Part shown: positions 16,659 through 27,271 of the stretch, piece after piece
Layout: every line of letters starts with the position of its first letter
Numbering within the stretch: the first letter of the stretch is position 1
NCBI GenBank assembly: GCA_011050235.1
Contig: DRGC01000055.1
Coordinates: 1-64,000 of the forward strand
Direction: 5' to 3'
Length of the DNA: 64,000 bases
DNA from: Phycisphaerae bacterium
GTDB taxonomy: Bacteria; Planctomycetota; Phycisphaerae; SM23-33
Made by a program: the position numbers and the translations under genes
The notes under the pieces: model-generated
The model's database searches: none
What the model saw: the letters and a program-made list of their open reading frames with translations, nothing else
What the model was told of the DNA's origin: nothing

Positions 16659-19481
16659 TTAGGACTCCGGTGTCTTGGAGGGGGCGTTCGTGGAGCGTCC
16701 GGCGGCGATGGCTTGTACGAGTTTCTCCAACTCGTTTAGCGCCAGGTGAGCGGCTTCGACGTCCTGGGTCTTGGCGGCCTGCTCCAGGACCCGGGCCGCA
16801 TCGGTCAACGCGGGGTAGCCGTAGCTGCCGCCAGAACCCTTGAGTTGGTGGGCCAGACCGGCCAGCCCCTGGTGGTCGCCGTAGGCCAGCGCCTGGGCCA
16901 TCGCCTTGACCTGGCCGGGCAGGCCTGCGACGAACGTCTCGATGATGTCTGTGAGATCCGGATCATCGGCGAATGTCGAAACGATCCTCTCCGGCGACGG
17001 CGCTGCCAGGCCGGCCCTCTGGGCCGGCCGTTCGTCGACGCCGACGGTGTTCCGCCGGATCACGTCGGCCAGTTGCGCCGGCGTGATGGGCTTGCTGACA
17101 TAGTCGTCCATACCGGCGTCCAGGCACGCCTGGCGGTCGCCCTTCATGGCATTGGCCGTTATCGCGATGATACAGATGTCGTGGTTGCGCACGGGTGAAC
17201 GGCTATCTCGGATGATGCGGGTCGTTTCGTAGCCGTCCATCTCGGGCATCTGACAGTCCATGAGCACCAGGTCGTAGTCCGACCGCTGCAGCGCTTCGAG
17301 GGCTTCCTTGCCGTCGGCGACGGCGTCGGCGTGGTAGCCCAGCTTCCGTTCCAGAATGCGCAGGGCCACCGCCTGGTTCATGATGTTGTCCTCAACCAGC
17401 AGGATGCGAACGTTCCGTTTGTGGTATTCGGCAATGGTGTGCCGGGTGATGAGCGGCTTGGGGGCGACGTGGGAGGTCTCGCTCGGGCCGGCAATGATCA
17501 TCTTGAGACAATCGAGCAACTGCGATTGCTTGATCGGCTTGAGCAGGTACCCGGAAAAGTCCAGCGATCGGAGGCGTTCGGCGTCGCCTCGCGCGGCGAG
17601 AGAGGTCAACATCACCAGGGCCGTCTCCTGCAGATCGTCGTCTTCCCTGATAGTGCGACCCAGGGTCTCTCCGCCCACGTCGGGCATCAGCAGGTCCAGC
17701 AGCGCAACTCTAAACGGGTCGCCCTGGGCCGCTGCCGAGCGAAGCATCGTGAGGGCCTGCTCGGCCGTGGCGGCCTGTTCCGCTCGACATCCCCAGTTCG
17801 CAAGGTACTTGTCGAGGATGACTCGATTGGTCTCGTTGTCATCCACGACCAGCACTCGCAGGTCCTTGACTCCCTTGGTGTCCATGTGTGGATGCGGTTG
17901 GTCTGCGGACTGCTTTTCCAGAATGGCCGTGAACGAGAAGGTGGTCCCTATGCCCTCTTCGCTTTCAGCGCCGATCCACCCGCCCATCAGATTCACCAGT
18001 TGCTTGCAGATGACCAGTCCCAGCCCCGAGCCGCCGTACTTGCGGGTCGTGGAGCTGTCGACCTGAGAGAAGGACCCAAACAGCCGGTCCATGCGATCGG
18101 GCGGGATGCCGATGCCGGTATCCCGGACGGTGAACCGAACGGTCACGTTGGCGTCCGTCTCGGCCTCCAGCGTCGCGCTGACGGCCACCTCGCCGCTGGG
18201 GGTGAACTTGATGGCGTTGTTGGTCAGGTTGACAAGCACCTGCCGCAATCGCCCGGGATCGCCCCGGAGAAATGACGGGATGTCCGGGGCGACGAAGCAG
18301 GAGAACTCCAGGCCTCGCTGGTCGGCCTTGGCCGCTACGATGTCGACTGTGTCCTCGACCGTGACACGAAGGTCAAAATCCAGCGTCTCCAGGTCGAGCT
18401 TGCCGGCCTCGATCTTCGAGAAGTCCAGGATGTCGTTGATTAAGCTCAGCAACTGGTTGCTGCATGTCTGGACCGTCTCGGCATACATCCGCTGGTCCTC
18501 ATCGAGGTCGGTGTCCAGCAGCAGACCGCTCATCCCGATGATGCCGTTCATCGGCGTTCGGATCTCGTGGCTCATGTTGGCCAAGAATGCGCTCTTGGCC
18601 TGACTAGCCGACTCGGCTGCTGCGCGTGCGTGCTGCAGGTCATCGGCCAGGTTCAGCGAGGCCGCCCGGGCGGCGTCCAGCTGCCGGGCCCGTTGGGCCA
18701 GCTCGGCGTTGGTGCGATTGGTTTTCTCGTTGGCTGTCTCCAAGGCCACTGTCCGTTTGGCCACCTTGGCGTCAAGAGAGCGATTCAACTTGGCCAGGTC
18801 TTCGCTTTGACGAATGAGACGGTCTTCGTTCGTCGCCAGGGCGGCGCGCCATCTTCGTGTGACAGACAGCAAGACGCCCCAGATGAGGGCCAACAGCGCG
18901 GCAATGACGCCGGTAATCCCAACATGGACGAATGCGTCATGCCGATCTTCCGCAAGCGTGTTGGCGATCTCTCCATCGATGACGGCAGAGAACTCCTTCA
19001 TCCCTTCGGCGTAGGTGACCTTCTGCCTGGCATACTCATCGCCGAAAAGAATGGACGTCGCTTCGTCGGCGCGGCCCTGACGGACCATCTCGAAAGCCCG
19101 ATGCTCCATCCCAACGAGCGCGATATTGGCCGCATCGGTCTTGGCGGCCATATCTCCCAAGCCGGCCGCAGGGACAAGCTTCATGGCCTCCTTGATGGCC
19201 GCGTCCAGCTTGGGTTCGAAGCTGCGGTATCGTTGTTCCCATTTCGGGTCGTCTGTCGCTGCCGCCATACAGGCCGACATCGTCAGGACTTCGTCCAGTT
19301 GGACGATGACCCCGTTCAACTCCGCCATTCTCGCTGCCCGGTGATGTGCGGCCCCTGTGCTGTGGACGCTGTCGTATGAGGACCAACCCATCCATAGCAG
19401 ACCCGCCATAGTCAGAAAGAGGACACCCGCCAGGAATCTGACCGGCCCTCCTTTTTCAGATAGAAAAAGCCTACGCGCCAT
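16659..19481 (-). CDS. Hybrid sensor histidine kinase (4HB-like sensor, HisKA, HATPase, REC-REC-HPt)
   Basis: This 940-residue phosphorelay kinase has two membrane helices (about 15-35 and 185-207) around a helical sensor region. A coiled coil leads to HisKA with [12 protein letters not shown] (His near 303) and the ATPase boxes [21 protein letters not shown] and GGSGLGL. Two receivers follow: REC1 with VVDDNETN and Asp in ALLDLLMPD (about 595), REC2 with VEDNIMNQ and Asp in [11 protein letters not shown] (about 739). An HPt domain has AHQLKGSGG (His near 875). All phosphorelay residues are present. The ATG at 19481 overlaps the end of the PAS gene by 11 bases, so it is co-translated. No response regulator lies beside it. 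Confidence 0.92.
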   Translation of the reverse strand: MARRLFLSEKGGPVRFLAGVLFLTMAGLLWMGWSSYDSVHSTGAAHHRAARMAELNGVIVQLDEVLTMSACMAAATDDPKWEQRYRSFEPKLDAAIKEAMKLVPAAGLGDMAAKTDAANIALVGMEHRAFEMVRQGRADEATSILFGDEYARQKVTYAEGMKEFSAVIDGEIANTLAEDRHDAFVHVGITGVIAALLALIWGVLLSVTRRWRAALATNEDRLIRQSEDLAKLNRSLDAKVAKRTVALETANEKTNRTNAELAQRARQLDAARAASLNLADDLQHARAAAESASQAKSAFLANMSHEIRTPMNGIIGMSGLLLDTDLDEDQRMYAETVQTCSNQLLSLINDILDFSKIEAGKLDLETLDFDLRVTVEDTVDIVAAKADQRGLEFSCFVAPDIPSFLRGDPGRLRQVLVNLTNNAIKFTPSGEVAVSATLEAETDANVTVRFTVRDTGIGIPPDRMDRLFGSFSQVDSSTTRKYGGSGLGLVICKQLVNLMGGWIGAESEEGIGTTFSFTAILEKQSADQPHPHMDTKGVKDLRVLVVDDNETNRVILDKYLANWGCRAEQAATAEQALTMLRSAAAQGDPFRVALLDLLMPDVGGETLGRTIREDDDLQETALVMLTSLAARGDAERLRSLDFSGYLLKPIKQSQLLDCLKMIIAGPSETSHVAPKPLITRHTIAEYHKRNVRILLVEDNIMNQAVALRILERKLGYHADAVADGKEALEALQRSDYDLVLMDCQMPEMDGYETTRIIRDSRSPVRNHDICIIAITANAMKGDRQACLDAGMDDYVSKPITPAQLADVIRRNTVGVDERPAQRAGLAAPSPERIVSTFADDPDLTDIIETFVAGLPGQVKAMAQALAYGDHQGLAGLAHQLKGSGGSYGYPALTDAARVLEQAAKTQDVEAAHLALNELEKLVQAIAAGRSTNAPSKTPES

Positions 19482-20733
19482 GCTCGGCCTCTCCCCCGGG
19501 CTCGGCAAACGCCAGGTCGTAGGGCGGGGCAACGCCGGCCTTGCGAGCCAGCTCGTTGACCTCTCGCTTCAATTCAAGCATGCGGCTCTCCCTGCCGACA
19601 GCGAGGGAATTGAACCGTTCAATCTCGCGCATTGCTCCGGCCTGTTCGGCCTCTGCTTGCTTGCGTTCGGTAATGTCACGCACAACCACGAACATGATTT
19701 CTCGGTCGCCGGTCATGAAGCACCCGCCAGACATCTCAGCAGGGAACACAGTCCCATCAGCCTTGGTGTGCTCACATTGGACGACCTGATCGACGCCCAG
19801 ACCCGATGGGTCCAGCAGGGCTTGCGACAGGTGATCGGCATCAATGCCCATCTCCTCGATGGATCTTGCCAGAAGATCGGCTTTGGAATACCCGTAGAGC
19901 AACGAGGCGGCTCCGTTCGCGTCGATGACCTGGCTCGTTTGGGGATCGAATATGAGGATGGCGTCGGTCACTGTGGAGAACAGGCGCCGGTACTTCTCCT
20001 CACTGAGGGCCAGTTTGGCCGTTTGGCGATGAATGGTGCGAGCCGCGCGGTGCATGATCAATACAAGGATGCTGAAGACCACCAGGACGATGGCGGACAA
20101 TACCACCATCGCGCGGGTCAGCGTGCGGTTCGCCTGGGCCAAATCGGGAGTGACGTCCTTGTAGATTTCGAAGCTGCCTATGATCGTACCGTCCGCCGAG
20201 AAAGCGGGAACGTAGGTCTCGACAATTCCAACGTCGAACTGCTGCTCATCGGTCAGGTCCCAGACATGCTCCTTGGTCTCGTACTTCGAGACGGGCCGGC
20301 CGCTCAGGGCTGCCGCCAGCTTGGCGTTGTCCGGGTCGATCTTGCCGATGATCTTCGGGTCGGTGCTATAGACAATCCGTGTGTTCGTGTTGAAGACCTT
20401 GATTTTGACGATGTGGAAGGGCCCCAAAAAGGACCGCATCTCCGCGTCCAACTCGACCAACCGATCATCGGAAATCGTCCATTCCCCGTCGATATCCGAG
20501 GAGGGCTGGACGTAATCGTTCAGCCCATCCCGAAGGGCCGTTGAAATGCGAATGGCATCCTTCTCGGCCTCGCCGATCACGTTGGCCCGGAAGACCCGAT
20601 TCAACCCGACCCCTGCCACCGACAGAATCGTCACCACCGTCACCAGCGACACGGCCAAAAAGAATCGGAACAGGTGACAGCCTGTGCGGGCCGATCTGGT
20701 TCCTTCAACGTCGTAGTCATCCGAATGGAACAT
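19471..20733 (-). CDS. Membrane PAS sensor protein lacking a kinase domain
   Basis: The 420-residue protein has a membrane helix (about 23-45), an extracytoplasmic Cache-like region (about 46-210) and a second helix (about 210-230). A PAS domain (about 240-360) ends with the usual [13 protein letters not shown]. The C-terminal helix contains [22 protein letters not shown], a segment I associate with planctomycete PAS proteins placed before hybrid kinases. There is no HisKA or ATPase. It overlaps the kinase gene by 11 bases, so it likely senses a signal for that kinase. A GAGGAGA site precedes the ATG. Confidence 0.8.
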   Translation of the reverse strand: MFHSDDYDVEGTRSARTGCHLFRFFLAVSLVTVVTILSVAGVGLNRVFRANVIGEAEKDAIRISTALRDGLNDYVQPSSDIDGEWTISDDRLVELDAEMRSFLGPFHIVKIKVFNTNTRIVYSTDPKIIGKIDPDNAKLAAALSGRPVSKYETKEHVWDLTDEQQFDVGIVETYVPAFSADGTIIGSFEIYKDVTPDLAQANRTLTRAMVVLSAIVLVVFSILVLIMHRAARTIHRQTAKLALSEEKYRRLFSTVTDAILIFDPQTSQVIDANGAASLLYGYSKADLLARSIEEMGIDADHLSQALLDPSGLGVDQVVQCEHTKADGTVFPAEMSGGCFMTGDREIMFVVVRDITERKQAEAEQAGAMREIERFNSLAVGRESRMLELKREVNELARKAGVAPPYDLAFAEPGGEAEHGA

Positions 20734-21058
20734 GGGCGATGTCTCCTCATCTCTTGTCAGTAAGTCGTCTCTATTGCCAGGGACCCGTCATGCTTGCTAG
20801 GTCCTTGTGATATATGAAATTAAGAATCGCCGTCAATCTCGCCGGCGCCCACCATAAGCTCTTTTCCAGCAACTTAGGCTATCCGTTAAATCGGACTGGA
20901 CGCGATGGAACTTTTGCCGCAACTTGGCGACAAATCCAGATGAGCCACCGCTTTACGCTGGCGGCACAGACCTGCCGGCCCTGTCGTCAGATCCGTCGCG
21001 GCTTCACAACCAGGGCGAGGTCGGGTACTCTGACGCCTCTTGAAAGGAGCCTTCTGCC
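20734..21058. other. Divergent intergenic region
   Basis: This 325-base gap separates the PAS gene (minus) from the isomerase-like gene (plus). I see no gene and no convincing promoter; the AAAGGAG at its right end is the ribosome site of the next gene. Confidence 0.5.
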
Positions 21059-21805
21059 ATGAAGTTCGCTTATTCGACCCCCACGGCCGACGAGGCCCAG
21101 CGATGCGTGCTGTTCGACAACTATCAACGGATCGGCTACGACGGGTTGGAGCTCAAGGGCGAGCAGTTCGCCGACGACCTGGACGACCCGCAGCGGTTCA
21201 AGGACGCCTGGGGCGATCGGCCCGGCGTGGCTACCGGACTGATCACGGGCGGCCGGCTCGACGAGGAGGGCCTGGCCTCCTTGCGACAAGTCTTCTCGTT
21301 CGCTACGGCCGTCGGGACCGAGCTGGTTATCTATTGTCACGGGGCCAGCCGCGAGGGCATGACGCGCGACGATCTGAAGGCCCACGCCCGGGCGTTCTCG
21401 GAGATCGGCAAGGAAGCGCTGCAGGCCGGGGCGAAGCTGTCGCTGCACAACCATTTCAACAACCCCGTGATGACGCGCGAGGATATCGAGGTGTTCTTCG
21501 GCGCCGCCGACACCGACGCGATCGGCCTGACGGTGGACACCGCGCATCTGGTCAAGTCCGGCGTGGCTGATATCGCCGGCGTGATCCGCGATTTCGCCGG
21601 GGCGATCGATAACTTCCACCTGAAGGACTTCGCCGACGGCCAGTGGCGCGTGCTGGGCGAAGGGGCCATCGACTTTGGGCCGATCTTCCGGGCCATCCGC
21701 GAGGTCGGCTATGACGGATGGGTGTCGACCGACGAAGAAAGCGGCGCTGACATCCTGGCGGCGATGACAACGTGCTACGACTTCATGAAAGACGGCCTAC
21801 CGTAA
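21059..21805 (+). CDS. Sugar phosphate isomerase/epimerase-like TIM barrel protein
   Basis: The 248-residue protein has the xylose-isomerase-like fold with SLHNHFNN, LTVDTAHLVKSG, NFHLKDF and a late STDEESG. These supply the His/Asp/Glu metal site of the family. It is shorter than its relative at 15597. AAAGGAG lies 9 nt before the ATG. It converges on a UroD-like gene 30 bases downstream. Substrate unknown. Confidence 0.8.
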   Translation: MKFAYSTPTADEAQRCVLFDNYQRIGYDGLELKGEQFADDLDDPQRFKDAWGDRPGVATGLITGGRLDEEGLASLRQVFSFATAVGTELVIYCHGASREGMTRDDLKAHARAFSEIGKEALQAGAKLSLHNHFNNPVMTREDIEVFFGAADTDAIGLTVDTAHLVKSGVADIAGVIRDFAGAIDNFHLKDFADGQWRVLGEGAIDFGPIFRAIREVGYDGWVSTDEESGADILAAMTTCYDFMKDGLP

Positions 21806-21835
21806 CCCGACTGCGGGCGCCCGATTCTGACCGCC

Positions 21836-22978
21836 CTACTTCTTGCCGATCAGCTTGCGCTTCTTCTTGAGGTAGGACAGGTAGTTCTTGAAGCTCACAT
21901 CCGGCGGCACCAGGTGGTCGAGGTGCGGGACGAAACCGCCCTGCTCGAGCAGGGGCTTGAGGCGCTCGAGTTCGGCGTCGATGGCTTTGCCGCCTTCGAT
22001 CAGGGCGCGCTTGTCGACGCCGCCGCGAAGGCGCATCTCCAGGCCGAACTCCTCGCGCCAGGCGTAGACGTCGACGCCGGCGGCGATCTCCAGCGGGAAC
22101 ATGATGTTCACGCCCTCTTCCAGCCAGTTGGCGACCAGGTCGTGCGGGTCGCCGTCGCAATCGACCGTCGCCAGCACACAGCCGCGTTTCTTCAGGGCCG
22201 TCATAAACGCGTGATAGCACGGCTGGATGAACTCGCGGAACATGCTCGGCGAGACGAAGGGCCCGTTCTTGCAGGCCATGTCCTCCCAGATCATGACCTC
22301 ATCCACGAACAGGTCCTCGGGGATCTGCTCGATCTGGCTGACCAGCAGCTGCGTCCAGGTATCGACCATGTCGTGGACCATCTCGGGATAGTCGTAGAAC
22401 GTCGTCGAGAGATTCTCAAACCCCATCCAGTCGCGCAGCGCGCCGTATGGGCCGTAGATGAACATGAAGATCATCTTGCCGGCGCCGCAGGCCTCGCGGA
22501 GGGCGTCGATCTCCTCCGCCGGGCGGGCCCGGTCGGCATCGCCGGAGTTGAATCGGCGCTTCATATCCGGCCAGTCGGCCGGGCTCTTGACGGGGAACTC
22601 CAGGTAGTGCGGGATCGAGGACTCTTGCCGAGAATCCTCGAAATACTCCGCCGTCACGCCGCCGCTGTTGCGCGAGATCACCGAACGCTCCTTCCGCTCG
22701 ATAACGGCCTCCTCGAAGAGCGGGTCCATCTGCACCCGACAGCCGATGTGGTGATGGTTTAGGTTGTCGTAGCCGAAATACTCGTGGACCTTCTCGTGGA
22801 ACGTGGGGTCGTCGATCGCTACGCCAACGTCCATGCCCTCCCCGACCCAGCGGCGGAGCGTCTGGGACCAGTAGCTGAACTCAATGTCCGGCACACGATC
22901 GGTCGGCTGATACATGAACGTCTTGTAATGACGGCTGTCAATTTCGCTCCGCGGTTCAACGGGATTCTTGTCGAGCAT
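21836..22978 (-). CDS. Uroporphyrinogen decarboxylase-like (methyltransferase-type) protein
   Basis: The 380-residue TIM barrel belongs to the broad UroD/MtaA-like superfamily rather than to true HemE. Visible segments are FIYGPYGALRDWMGFEN, TVDCDGDPHDL and the C-terminal GGFVPHLDHLVPPDVS. These family members usually handle corrinoid-linked methyl transfer or remain uncharacterised. The N-terminal Arg-rich substrate motif of HemE (RPPxWxMRQAGR) is absent. GGAG lies 8 nt before the ATG. It is one of five UroD-like genes in the window. Confidence 0.8.
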   Translation of the reverse strand: MLDKNPVEPRSEIDSRHYKTFMYQPTDRVPDIEFSYWSQTLRRWVGEGMDVGVAIDDPTFHEKVHEYFGYDNLNHHHIGCRVQMDPLFEEAVIERKERSVISRNSGGVTAEYFEDSRQESSIPHYLEFPVKSPADWPDMKRRFNSGDADRARPAEEIDALREACGAGKMIFMFIYGPYGALRDWMGFENLSTTFYDYPEMVHDMVDTWTQLLVSQIEQIPEDLFVDEVMIWEDMACKNGPFVSPSMFREFIQPCYHAFMTALKKRGCVLATVDCDGDPHDLVANWLEEGVNIMFPLEIAAGVDVYAWREEFGLEMRLRGGVDKRALIEGGKAIDAELERLKPLLEQGGFVPHLDHLVPPDVSFKNYLSYLKKKRKLIGKK

Positions 22979-23048
22979 ACGGTGTCTCCATGTCAGCAGG
23001 TTGAGATAGAGATATTTACCACAGGAGGGGCAGGGCTGGCGCTTATTT

Positions 23049-23079
23049 TTGATTTTCGAATTGCGATTTTCGATTTGGA
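23049..23079. repeat. AT-rich short-period repeat (attttcga units)
   Basis: Two to three imperfect attttcga units stand between the UroD-like gene and the U32-like gene. The same core (cgaaaatc) recurs at about 24809 and 30653. It fits dispersed intergenic repeats rather than coding DNA. Confidence 0.5.
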
Positions 23080-23089
23080 CCGGCCCCCA

Positions 23090-23120
23090 CTGTTGAAGCT
23101 AACCGCCCAACAAGCCATGT
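23090..23120 (+). repeat. Left direct repeat flanking the U32-like gene
   Basis: ctgttgaagctaaccgcc and the following bases match 24774-24801 with two substitutions and a 3-base gap. Both copies are in the same orientation on either side of the gene at 23145-24521. Confidence 0.6.
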
Positions 23121-23144
23121 CATACGTGATCGTGCGCGATGAAG

Positions 23145-24521
23145 CTACTGTCCGGAGGTGTCGTCTCTGATGGAGGACCAGATGAGTGTGGGGTCTGAGG
23201 GGCCGGGCCGCTTGCCCGGCACAGCCATGGGCAGAGCCACCGCCGAATCCATGTGGGGAACACCGTACACATCTTCACACTTGTGACATCTCCAGCACTG
23301 ATTCCTACAGTTCATCAACACCTTCTCGAGGTCATAGTATTCTTCGGTATTCCAGAAATGATCTGCGGTGAATCGACGAAAAGCCTCCATCTCATCATAA
23401 CCCGGGGGCCTGTTGATGGGATGCTTGATGTCGCGAAATGCGAAATTCCAGGTCATCAATGGGGCCAGGTCTTCTCTGAGGATCTCAGCGAAGGAATCTC
23501 TGGCAATGATCCAGCATCCTTTTGTCCATGAGGCCAGGAATTCCTCGTGGGTCGTTACTTTTCCGCCCTTGATTTTTTCGGGGATCACACAGTAACAGTT
23601 CTTGGGAGTCGTCTCTTCAAGATCGCTATCATCGGGGCGCGAAGTGGCCAGTCGTCCGGAGGACTTGAAGACATCGACAAGATTGGCATACGTCTCGAAG
23701 GTCTCTCGCCTGTTCCAGAAACAGTTTGTGCCCTGTCTCGGCAGGGCGCTATATTGCGGATGGCGGCGCCATGTGGCACAGGTCATCCGGCCGAGGCGCG
23801 CAGAGCCCCAGTAGGGCTCTGCGGAAGGACATGCCTGAATGTCGTCGTGTTCCCGCTTGTAGGGACAAAACGGAAGGCAACCCTCTGTCACAAGCAGACA
23901 CGTCAAGACGTGCGCATTGTTTGCCCTGTTATACGCATCAACATACTTCCTTACGTTCCTCAGTTCGTCTACGTTCCTGTTCAACGACCGGTCAAGCTGG
24001 ATGAAGTTGTAGCCAAGCGCTATGTAATTGGCCACCTTCTGCGTGTTGTCGAGTATCTGGTTTACGGTGTTCTTCCACGTCATGTCCGGAAAGGCGCGCT
24101 GGAGCAGGCCAGACCTCATCATATGGGGGCTGCAAATCGTGCAACTCCTTAGCCCACGCCCATAGAACCCGCCCAGCCAATCCACAAAGGCGTTCCACAC
24201 CTCCTTGTTGCCGGACAGCAGTTCGAATGGAACGCTCATTTGATTCATTGTGAGAGAGATGGGTATTTCGAAATCGTCTTGTATTCGAAACAGCCAATCC
24301 GTGGCTTCATCTGAAGCCTCGATCCCCATCGTGTTGCCCCAACTCATGTCCTTGCAGCGGAATATCTTGCCGAAATAGATGTCGAAGTGTTCGTCTCTAA
24401 GGGACTGGGATGCATTCTTCCAGCTCTCGTAGAGGAAACGCCCGGTGTGCCTGTCCGTCGTGCTCGCATCTGCGTGGGCGGTGGAGAATCGCCTGCGGGT
24501 GAGTTGTGTCCATTTGTCCAT
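23145..24521 (-). CDS. U32-like TIM barrel, cysteine-rich protein of unknown function
   Basis: This 458-residue protein resembles peptidase U32-type barrels: LTMNQMSVPFELL, YIALGYNFIQLDRSLNRN near 180, and TEGCLPFCPYKREH with a CxxxC pair near 230. The C-terminus has a cysteine cluster MNCRNQCWRCHKCEDVYG (about 415-432), suggesting an Fe-S or zinc site. I cannot name a substrate. The ATG at 24521 is preferred; an upstream in-frame TTG at 24629 exists. GC content is clearly lower and codon use looser than the UroD-like genes on both sides. Short direct repeats bracket the gene. Together these suggest acquisition. Confidence 0.55.
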   Translation of the reverse strand: MDKWTQLTRRRFSTAHADASTTDRHTGRFLYESWKNASQSLRDEHFDIYFGKIFRCKDMSWGNTMGIEASDEATDWLFRIQDDFEIPISLTMNQMSVPFELLSGNKEVWNAFVDWLGGFYGRGLRSCTICSPHMMRSGLLQRAFPDMTWKNTVNQILDNTQKVANYIALGYNFIQLDRSLNRNVDELRNVRKYVDAYNRANNAHVLTCLLVTEGCLPFCPYKREHDDIQACPSAEPYWGSARLGRMTCATWRRHPQYSALPRQGTNCFWNRRETFETYANLVDVFKSSGRLATSRPDDSDLEETTPKNCYCVIPEKIKGGKVTTHEEFLASWTKGCWIIARDSFAEILREDLAPLMTWNFAFRDIKHPINRPPGYDEMEAFRRFTADHFWNTEEYYDLEKVLMNCRNQCWRCHKCEDVYGVPHMDSAVALPMAVPGKRPGPSDPTLIWSSIRDDTSGQ

Positions 24522-24773
24522 TGGCCGACGTCTTTCGTGCTCTTGCGATATGGCGTGCAGTCCAACGCCATTATACACGAATTGACAGCCGTGGACAGTC
24601 GCCTTCGACTCGCCACGGAGCAGCGCCAATACACCGAGGGCAACCAGGCTCAGTGTCGCCGGGCTTGCCGGCCAGAAGCTTTGGCCCCGTGCCGATGTTC
24701 TGCTTAGGGTGTTCGTGGATCACCGCGGTCATGATCTCGGCCGGCAGGTTCGTCGCCCTGGCGGCGGCCCGAT

Positions 24774-24801
24774 CTGTTGAAGCCAACCGCTCAAACCATG
24801 T
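24774..24801 (+). repeat. Right direct repeat flanking the U32-like gene
   Basis: ctgttgaagccaaccgct and following bases pair with 23090-23120. It lies just before the 3' end of the next UroD-like gene. A cgaaaatc motif follows immediately, as it precedes the left copy. Confidence 0.6.
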
Positions 24802-24816
24802 TGAACAAATCGAAAA

Positions 24817-26091
24817 TCAATAGGCCTTGTCGATCTCTTCGCGGGCCAACCGCACCCAGTGGGCCAGGCGGCCCGGTTCGCGGTTTAGGGTGTGGACGTC
24901 TTTCATGACGATCTCGACGGGGCAACCGTGCTGCTTGGTGATTCGCAGCGTGTTGGCCAGGTCGTCGCGGATGACGGCCTCGTCGAAGATCTGCGTCGAG
25001 ATCAGCGACGGGTTGGGCTTGCGCGAGAAGCCGTAGCGGCCGCCCATCTCGGCGGCCATGAAGGCTTGATCGCACCACGGCGAGACGGATACGCGGGCGA
25101 TGTTGGCCTGTTGCTTGATCACGTGCCAGCGATTGTGGACCGGCTCGCAGCAGCCGTAGTAGCACTTGCCGAACCGCTCGGCCACCGCCCGCTGATAGGG
25201 GAAGATGAACTCGGCGAACTGGTCCGGCCCGACGCCGACGGTCTCCTGCGATTCGTTGAGACACCACATGTCCTTGATCCGCACCGGATCGCCCTGGCGG
25301 TAGTCCTTCGCCGGCAGGTCGTGGGTGTAGCCCAGCGAGCCCGAGCCGATGTAGTCGTTGAGGTTGTTGACCGTCAGCAGCCCCTCCGCCTGCATCCAAT
25401 CGTGGTAGGCGATGTGATCGTCCCGCAGCAGCGCCATCAGCCGACCCAGGCCGTCGGGATCGTCGTACATGAACATCATCAGATTTTCCAGGCCGATCAG
25501 ATCGATCGCCCGCCACGTCAGCCCCTGCGTCCAGCCGACACCACCTTGAAGGCGAATGTCGATCAGGCCGCCGAACAGTGACGTCATGCGGTCGACGTCG
25601 GCGGCCGTCTTCTCGCGGTCGACGGTCCAGGTGCGAATGTGCAGCTTGTCGAAGTCCTTGTCGATGTCGGTGATCGGCGCATCCCAGTTGCGTGCGCCCA
25701 TCCGCCCGTCGGCCGTGTCGGCGCTGTGCGTCACCGCCTCCACACCGTAGCCGCTGCCGCCGATATGCCACTGCACGTGGAGCTGCGGCTCGACAACATG
25801 ATCGTCGCCGAGCTGCGCGAACTGCCAGATCTCGATCCGCAACCCGCGCTCCATGCCCCGGGCCTCGGGGTGCTCGCATTCCAGGTCGTCGTCGGTGGCG
25901 AACACCTCGCCCATCACACCGCAGACTTCCGCTAACACCATCGGCCGCGCGCCGGCATCGCAGGCGTCGAACGCATACCACGCCTCGCGCCGCTCGACAT
26001 TGACCGGATCGTCAACAATTTCGAGCTTCCGCCCCACTAGCCGGCGGAGGACATCGACGTCTTTCTGCGGAATCCCGTTGTCAGACATCAT
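24817..26091 (-). CDS. UroD-like protein, long form (GCCEP subfamily)
   Basis: The 424-residue protein belongs to a divergent UroD-like branch. Diagnostic segments are YYGCCEPVHNRW, SVSPWCDQAF and SRKPNPSLIST, which align with the paralogue at 45397-46656 (NCYGCCEPLHKK, SAKPNPSY). The Cys-Cys pair and His are candidate metal ligands. Codons upstream begin at a GTG (26106), but the ATG at 26091 (MMSDNG) lies after an AAGGAC site and is preferred. It is followed upstream by another UroD-like gene 103 bases away in the same orientation. Function not known. Confidence 0.75.
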   Translation of the reverse strand: MMSDNGIPQKDVDVLRRLVGRKLEIVDDPVNVERREAWYAFDACDAGARPMVLAEVCGVMGEVFATDDDLECEHPEARGMERGLRIEIWQFAQLGDDHVVEPQLHVQWHIGGSGYGVEAVTHSADTADGRMGARNWDAPITDIDKDFDKLHIRTWTVDREKTAADVDRMTSLFGGLIDIRLQGGVGWTQGLTWRAIDLIGLENLMMFMYDDPDGLGRLMALLRDDHIAYHDWMQAEGLLTVNNLNDYIGSGSLGYTHDLPAKDYRQGDPVRIKDMWCLNESQETVGVGPDQFAEFIFPYQRAVAERFGKCYYGCCEPVHNRWHVIKQQANIARVSVSPWCDQAFMAAEMGGRYGFSRKPNPSLISTQIFDEAVIRDDLANTLRITKQHGCPVEIVMKDVHTLNREPGRLAHWVRLAREEIDKAY

Positions 26092-26125
26092 GTTGTCCTT
26101 GCCCACTTGTGTGGGATGGGGCCGT

Positions 26126-26194
26126 AAATTCGAAGCACGAATGTTTCAATCAAGAAACATCATCACTCCGCATTCCACACTCCGAAATCCGCAC
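26126..26194. repeat. Dispersed intergenic repeat (aaattcgaagcacgaatg family)
   Basis: aaattcgaagcacgaatg (26126-26143) recurs inverted at 40809-40826 with one mismatch. It is followed by ccgcattcc / ccgaaatccgc segments of the same low-complexity family. Confidence 0.55.
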
Positions 26195-27132
26195 TACTGA
26201 GTCTCCCGGGCCACGTCCAGCAGGGCCAGCACGTTCTCCGCCGGCACGTCGGCCTGGAGGTCTTGGGAGGGCGAGAAGATGTACCCGCCGCCGGCGCCCA
26301 TCAGGTCGCGGACGCGGCGGGCCTCGGCGCGGACCTCCTCCGGCGTGCCGAACGGCAGGACCGTCTGCGTAGTGATGCCGCCGTAGAAGGCCAGCTTGTC
26401 GCCGAAATCGCGTTTCAACGTCTCCAGGTCCATGCACTCCGGCTGGACCGGGTTGAGCACGTCCAGGCCCATCTCGACGAGGCGCGGGATCAGCGGGTCG
26501 ATCTTGCCGCACGAATGCACCCACACATCCTTGCCGAACGTGTGGATCAGGTCGTATTCGCGCTGCTCGCCGGGGCGGATCATGTCGTCCCACACCTCCG
26601 GGCTCATCAACAGCCCTCTCTGCGTGCCCCAGTCGCTGCCCAGCAGGACGCCGTCGATCTCGTCGGCTGTCAGGATGTTTTCCAGCATGACCAAGTTGCG
26701 GTCGACGATCCGCCGCATCAGGTCATGGGCGAACTGCGGCGCACCGGCCATGTCGGCCATGAAGTTCTCGAGCCCGCGGGAGAAATAGGCCTTCTCGAAA
26801 TGGCTGCCGTAGATGCCGACCAACAGGTATTTGTCCGTCGTCTCGGCCAGCTCCTTGAGGTTGTCGAAGAACTCCCCGTAGCTGCCCGTGCCGCGCACCT
26901 TCTGCGGCGAGGTCGGCACGTCCATCCCGATCCAATCCTCACCCAGCTCGTGCCACTGCCACCACGGCGGAAAGACCATGATCACGTCGTTGTCGATAAA
27001 CTCGGCGAAGCTCTTGCCGCCGGTGTGCGGGGCGAGCTGCTCGGCAGCATCGCCGCACATCGTAATCAGGTACGGGCACCGATCGGCCTGCTCGTGCCGG
27101 ATCGCCGCCTTTACACGTTCGCGTGAGGTCAT
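26194..27132 (-). CDS. Uroporphyrinogen decarboxylase-like protein, short form
   Basis: The 312-residue protein starts MTSRERVKAAIRHEQADRCPY, the common opening of UroD-like methyltransferases. It contains GSDWGTQRGLLMSPEVW, VHSCGKIDPLIP (His and Cys of the HxC zinc site) and YGGITTQTVLPFGTPEEV. HemE Arg motifs are absent, so corrinoid- or unknown methyl transfer is more likely than haem synthesis. GGAGG precedes the ATG by about 4 nt. Confidence 0.85.
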   Translation of the reverse strand: MTSRERVKAAIRHEQADRCPYLITMCGDAAEQLAPHTGGKSFAEFIDNDVIMVFPPWWQWHELGEDWIGMDVPTSPQKVRGTGSYGEFFDNLKELAETTDKYLLVGIYGSHFEKAYFSRGLENFMADMAGAPQFAHDLMRRIVDRNLVMLENILTADEIDGVLLGSDWGTQRGLLMSPEVWDDMIRPGEQREYDLIHTFGKDVWVHSCGKIDPLIPRLVEMGLDVLNPVQPECMDLETLKRDFGDKLAFYGGITTQTVLPFGTPEEVRAEARRVRDLMGAGGGYIFSPSQDLQADVPAENVLALLDVARETQ

Positions 27133-27271
27133 GGGTCCTCCAACGAGATCCTCGGGCTCTCAAGAAGGACCACACTTACCATGAAGGACACGATGGACAC
27201 AAAGAGATTTCGGAATGCGAATTGTTGAGCCTACCGGGCGGCGTGGGCATCCCCTCAGCGTACGCGCCGGA

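Noticed and set aside
20900-20930. Sigma-54-like tggaac...ttgc
   Set aside because: The spacing between the GG and GC elements is too short.
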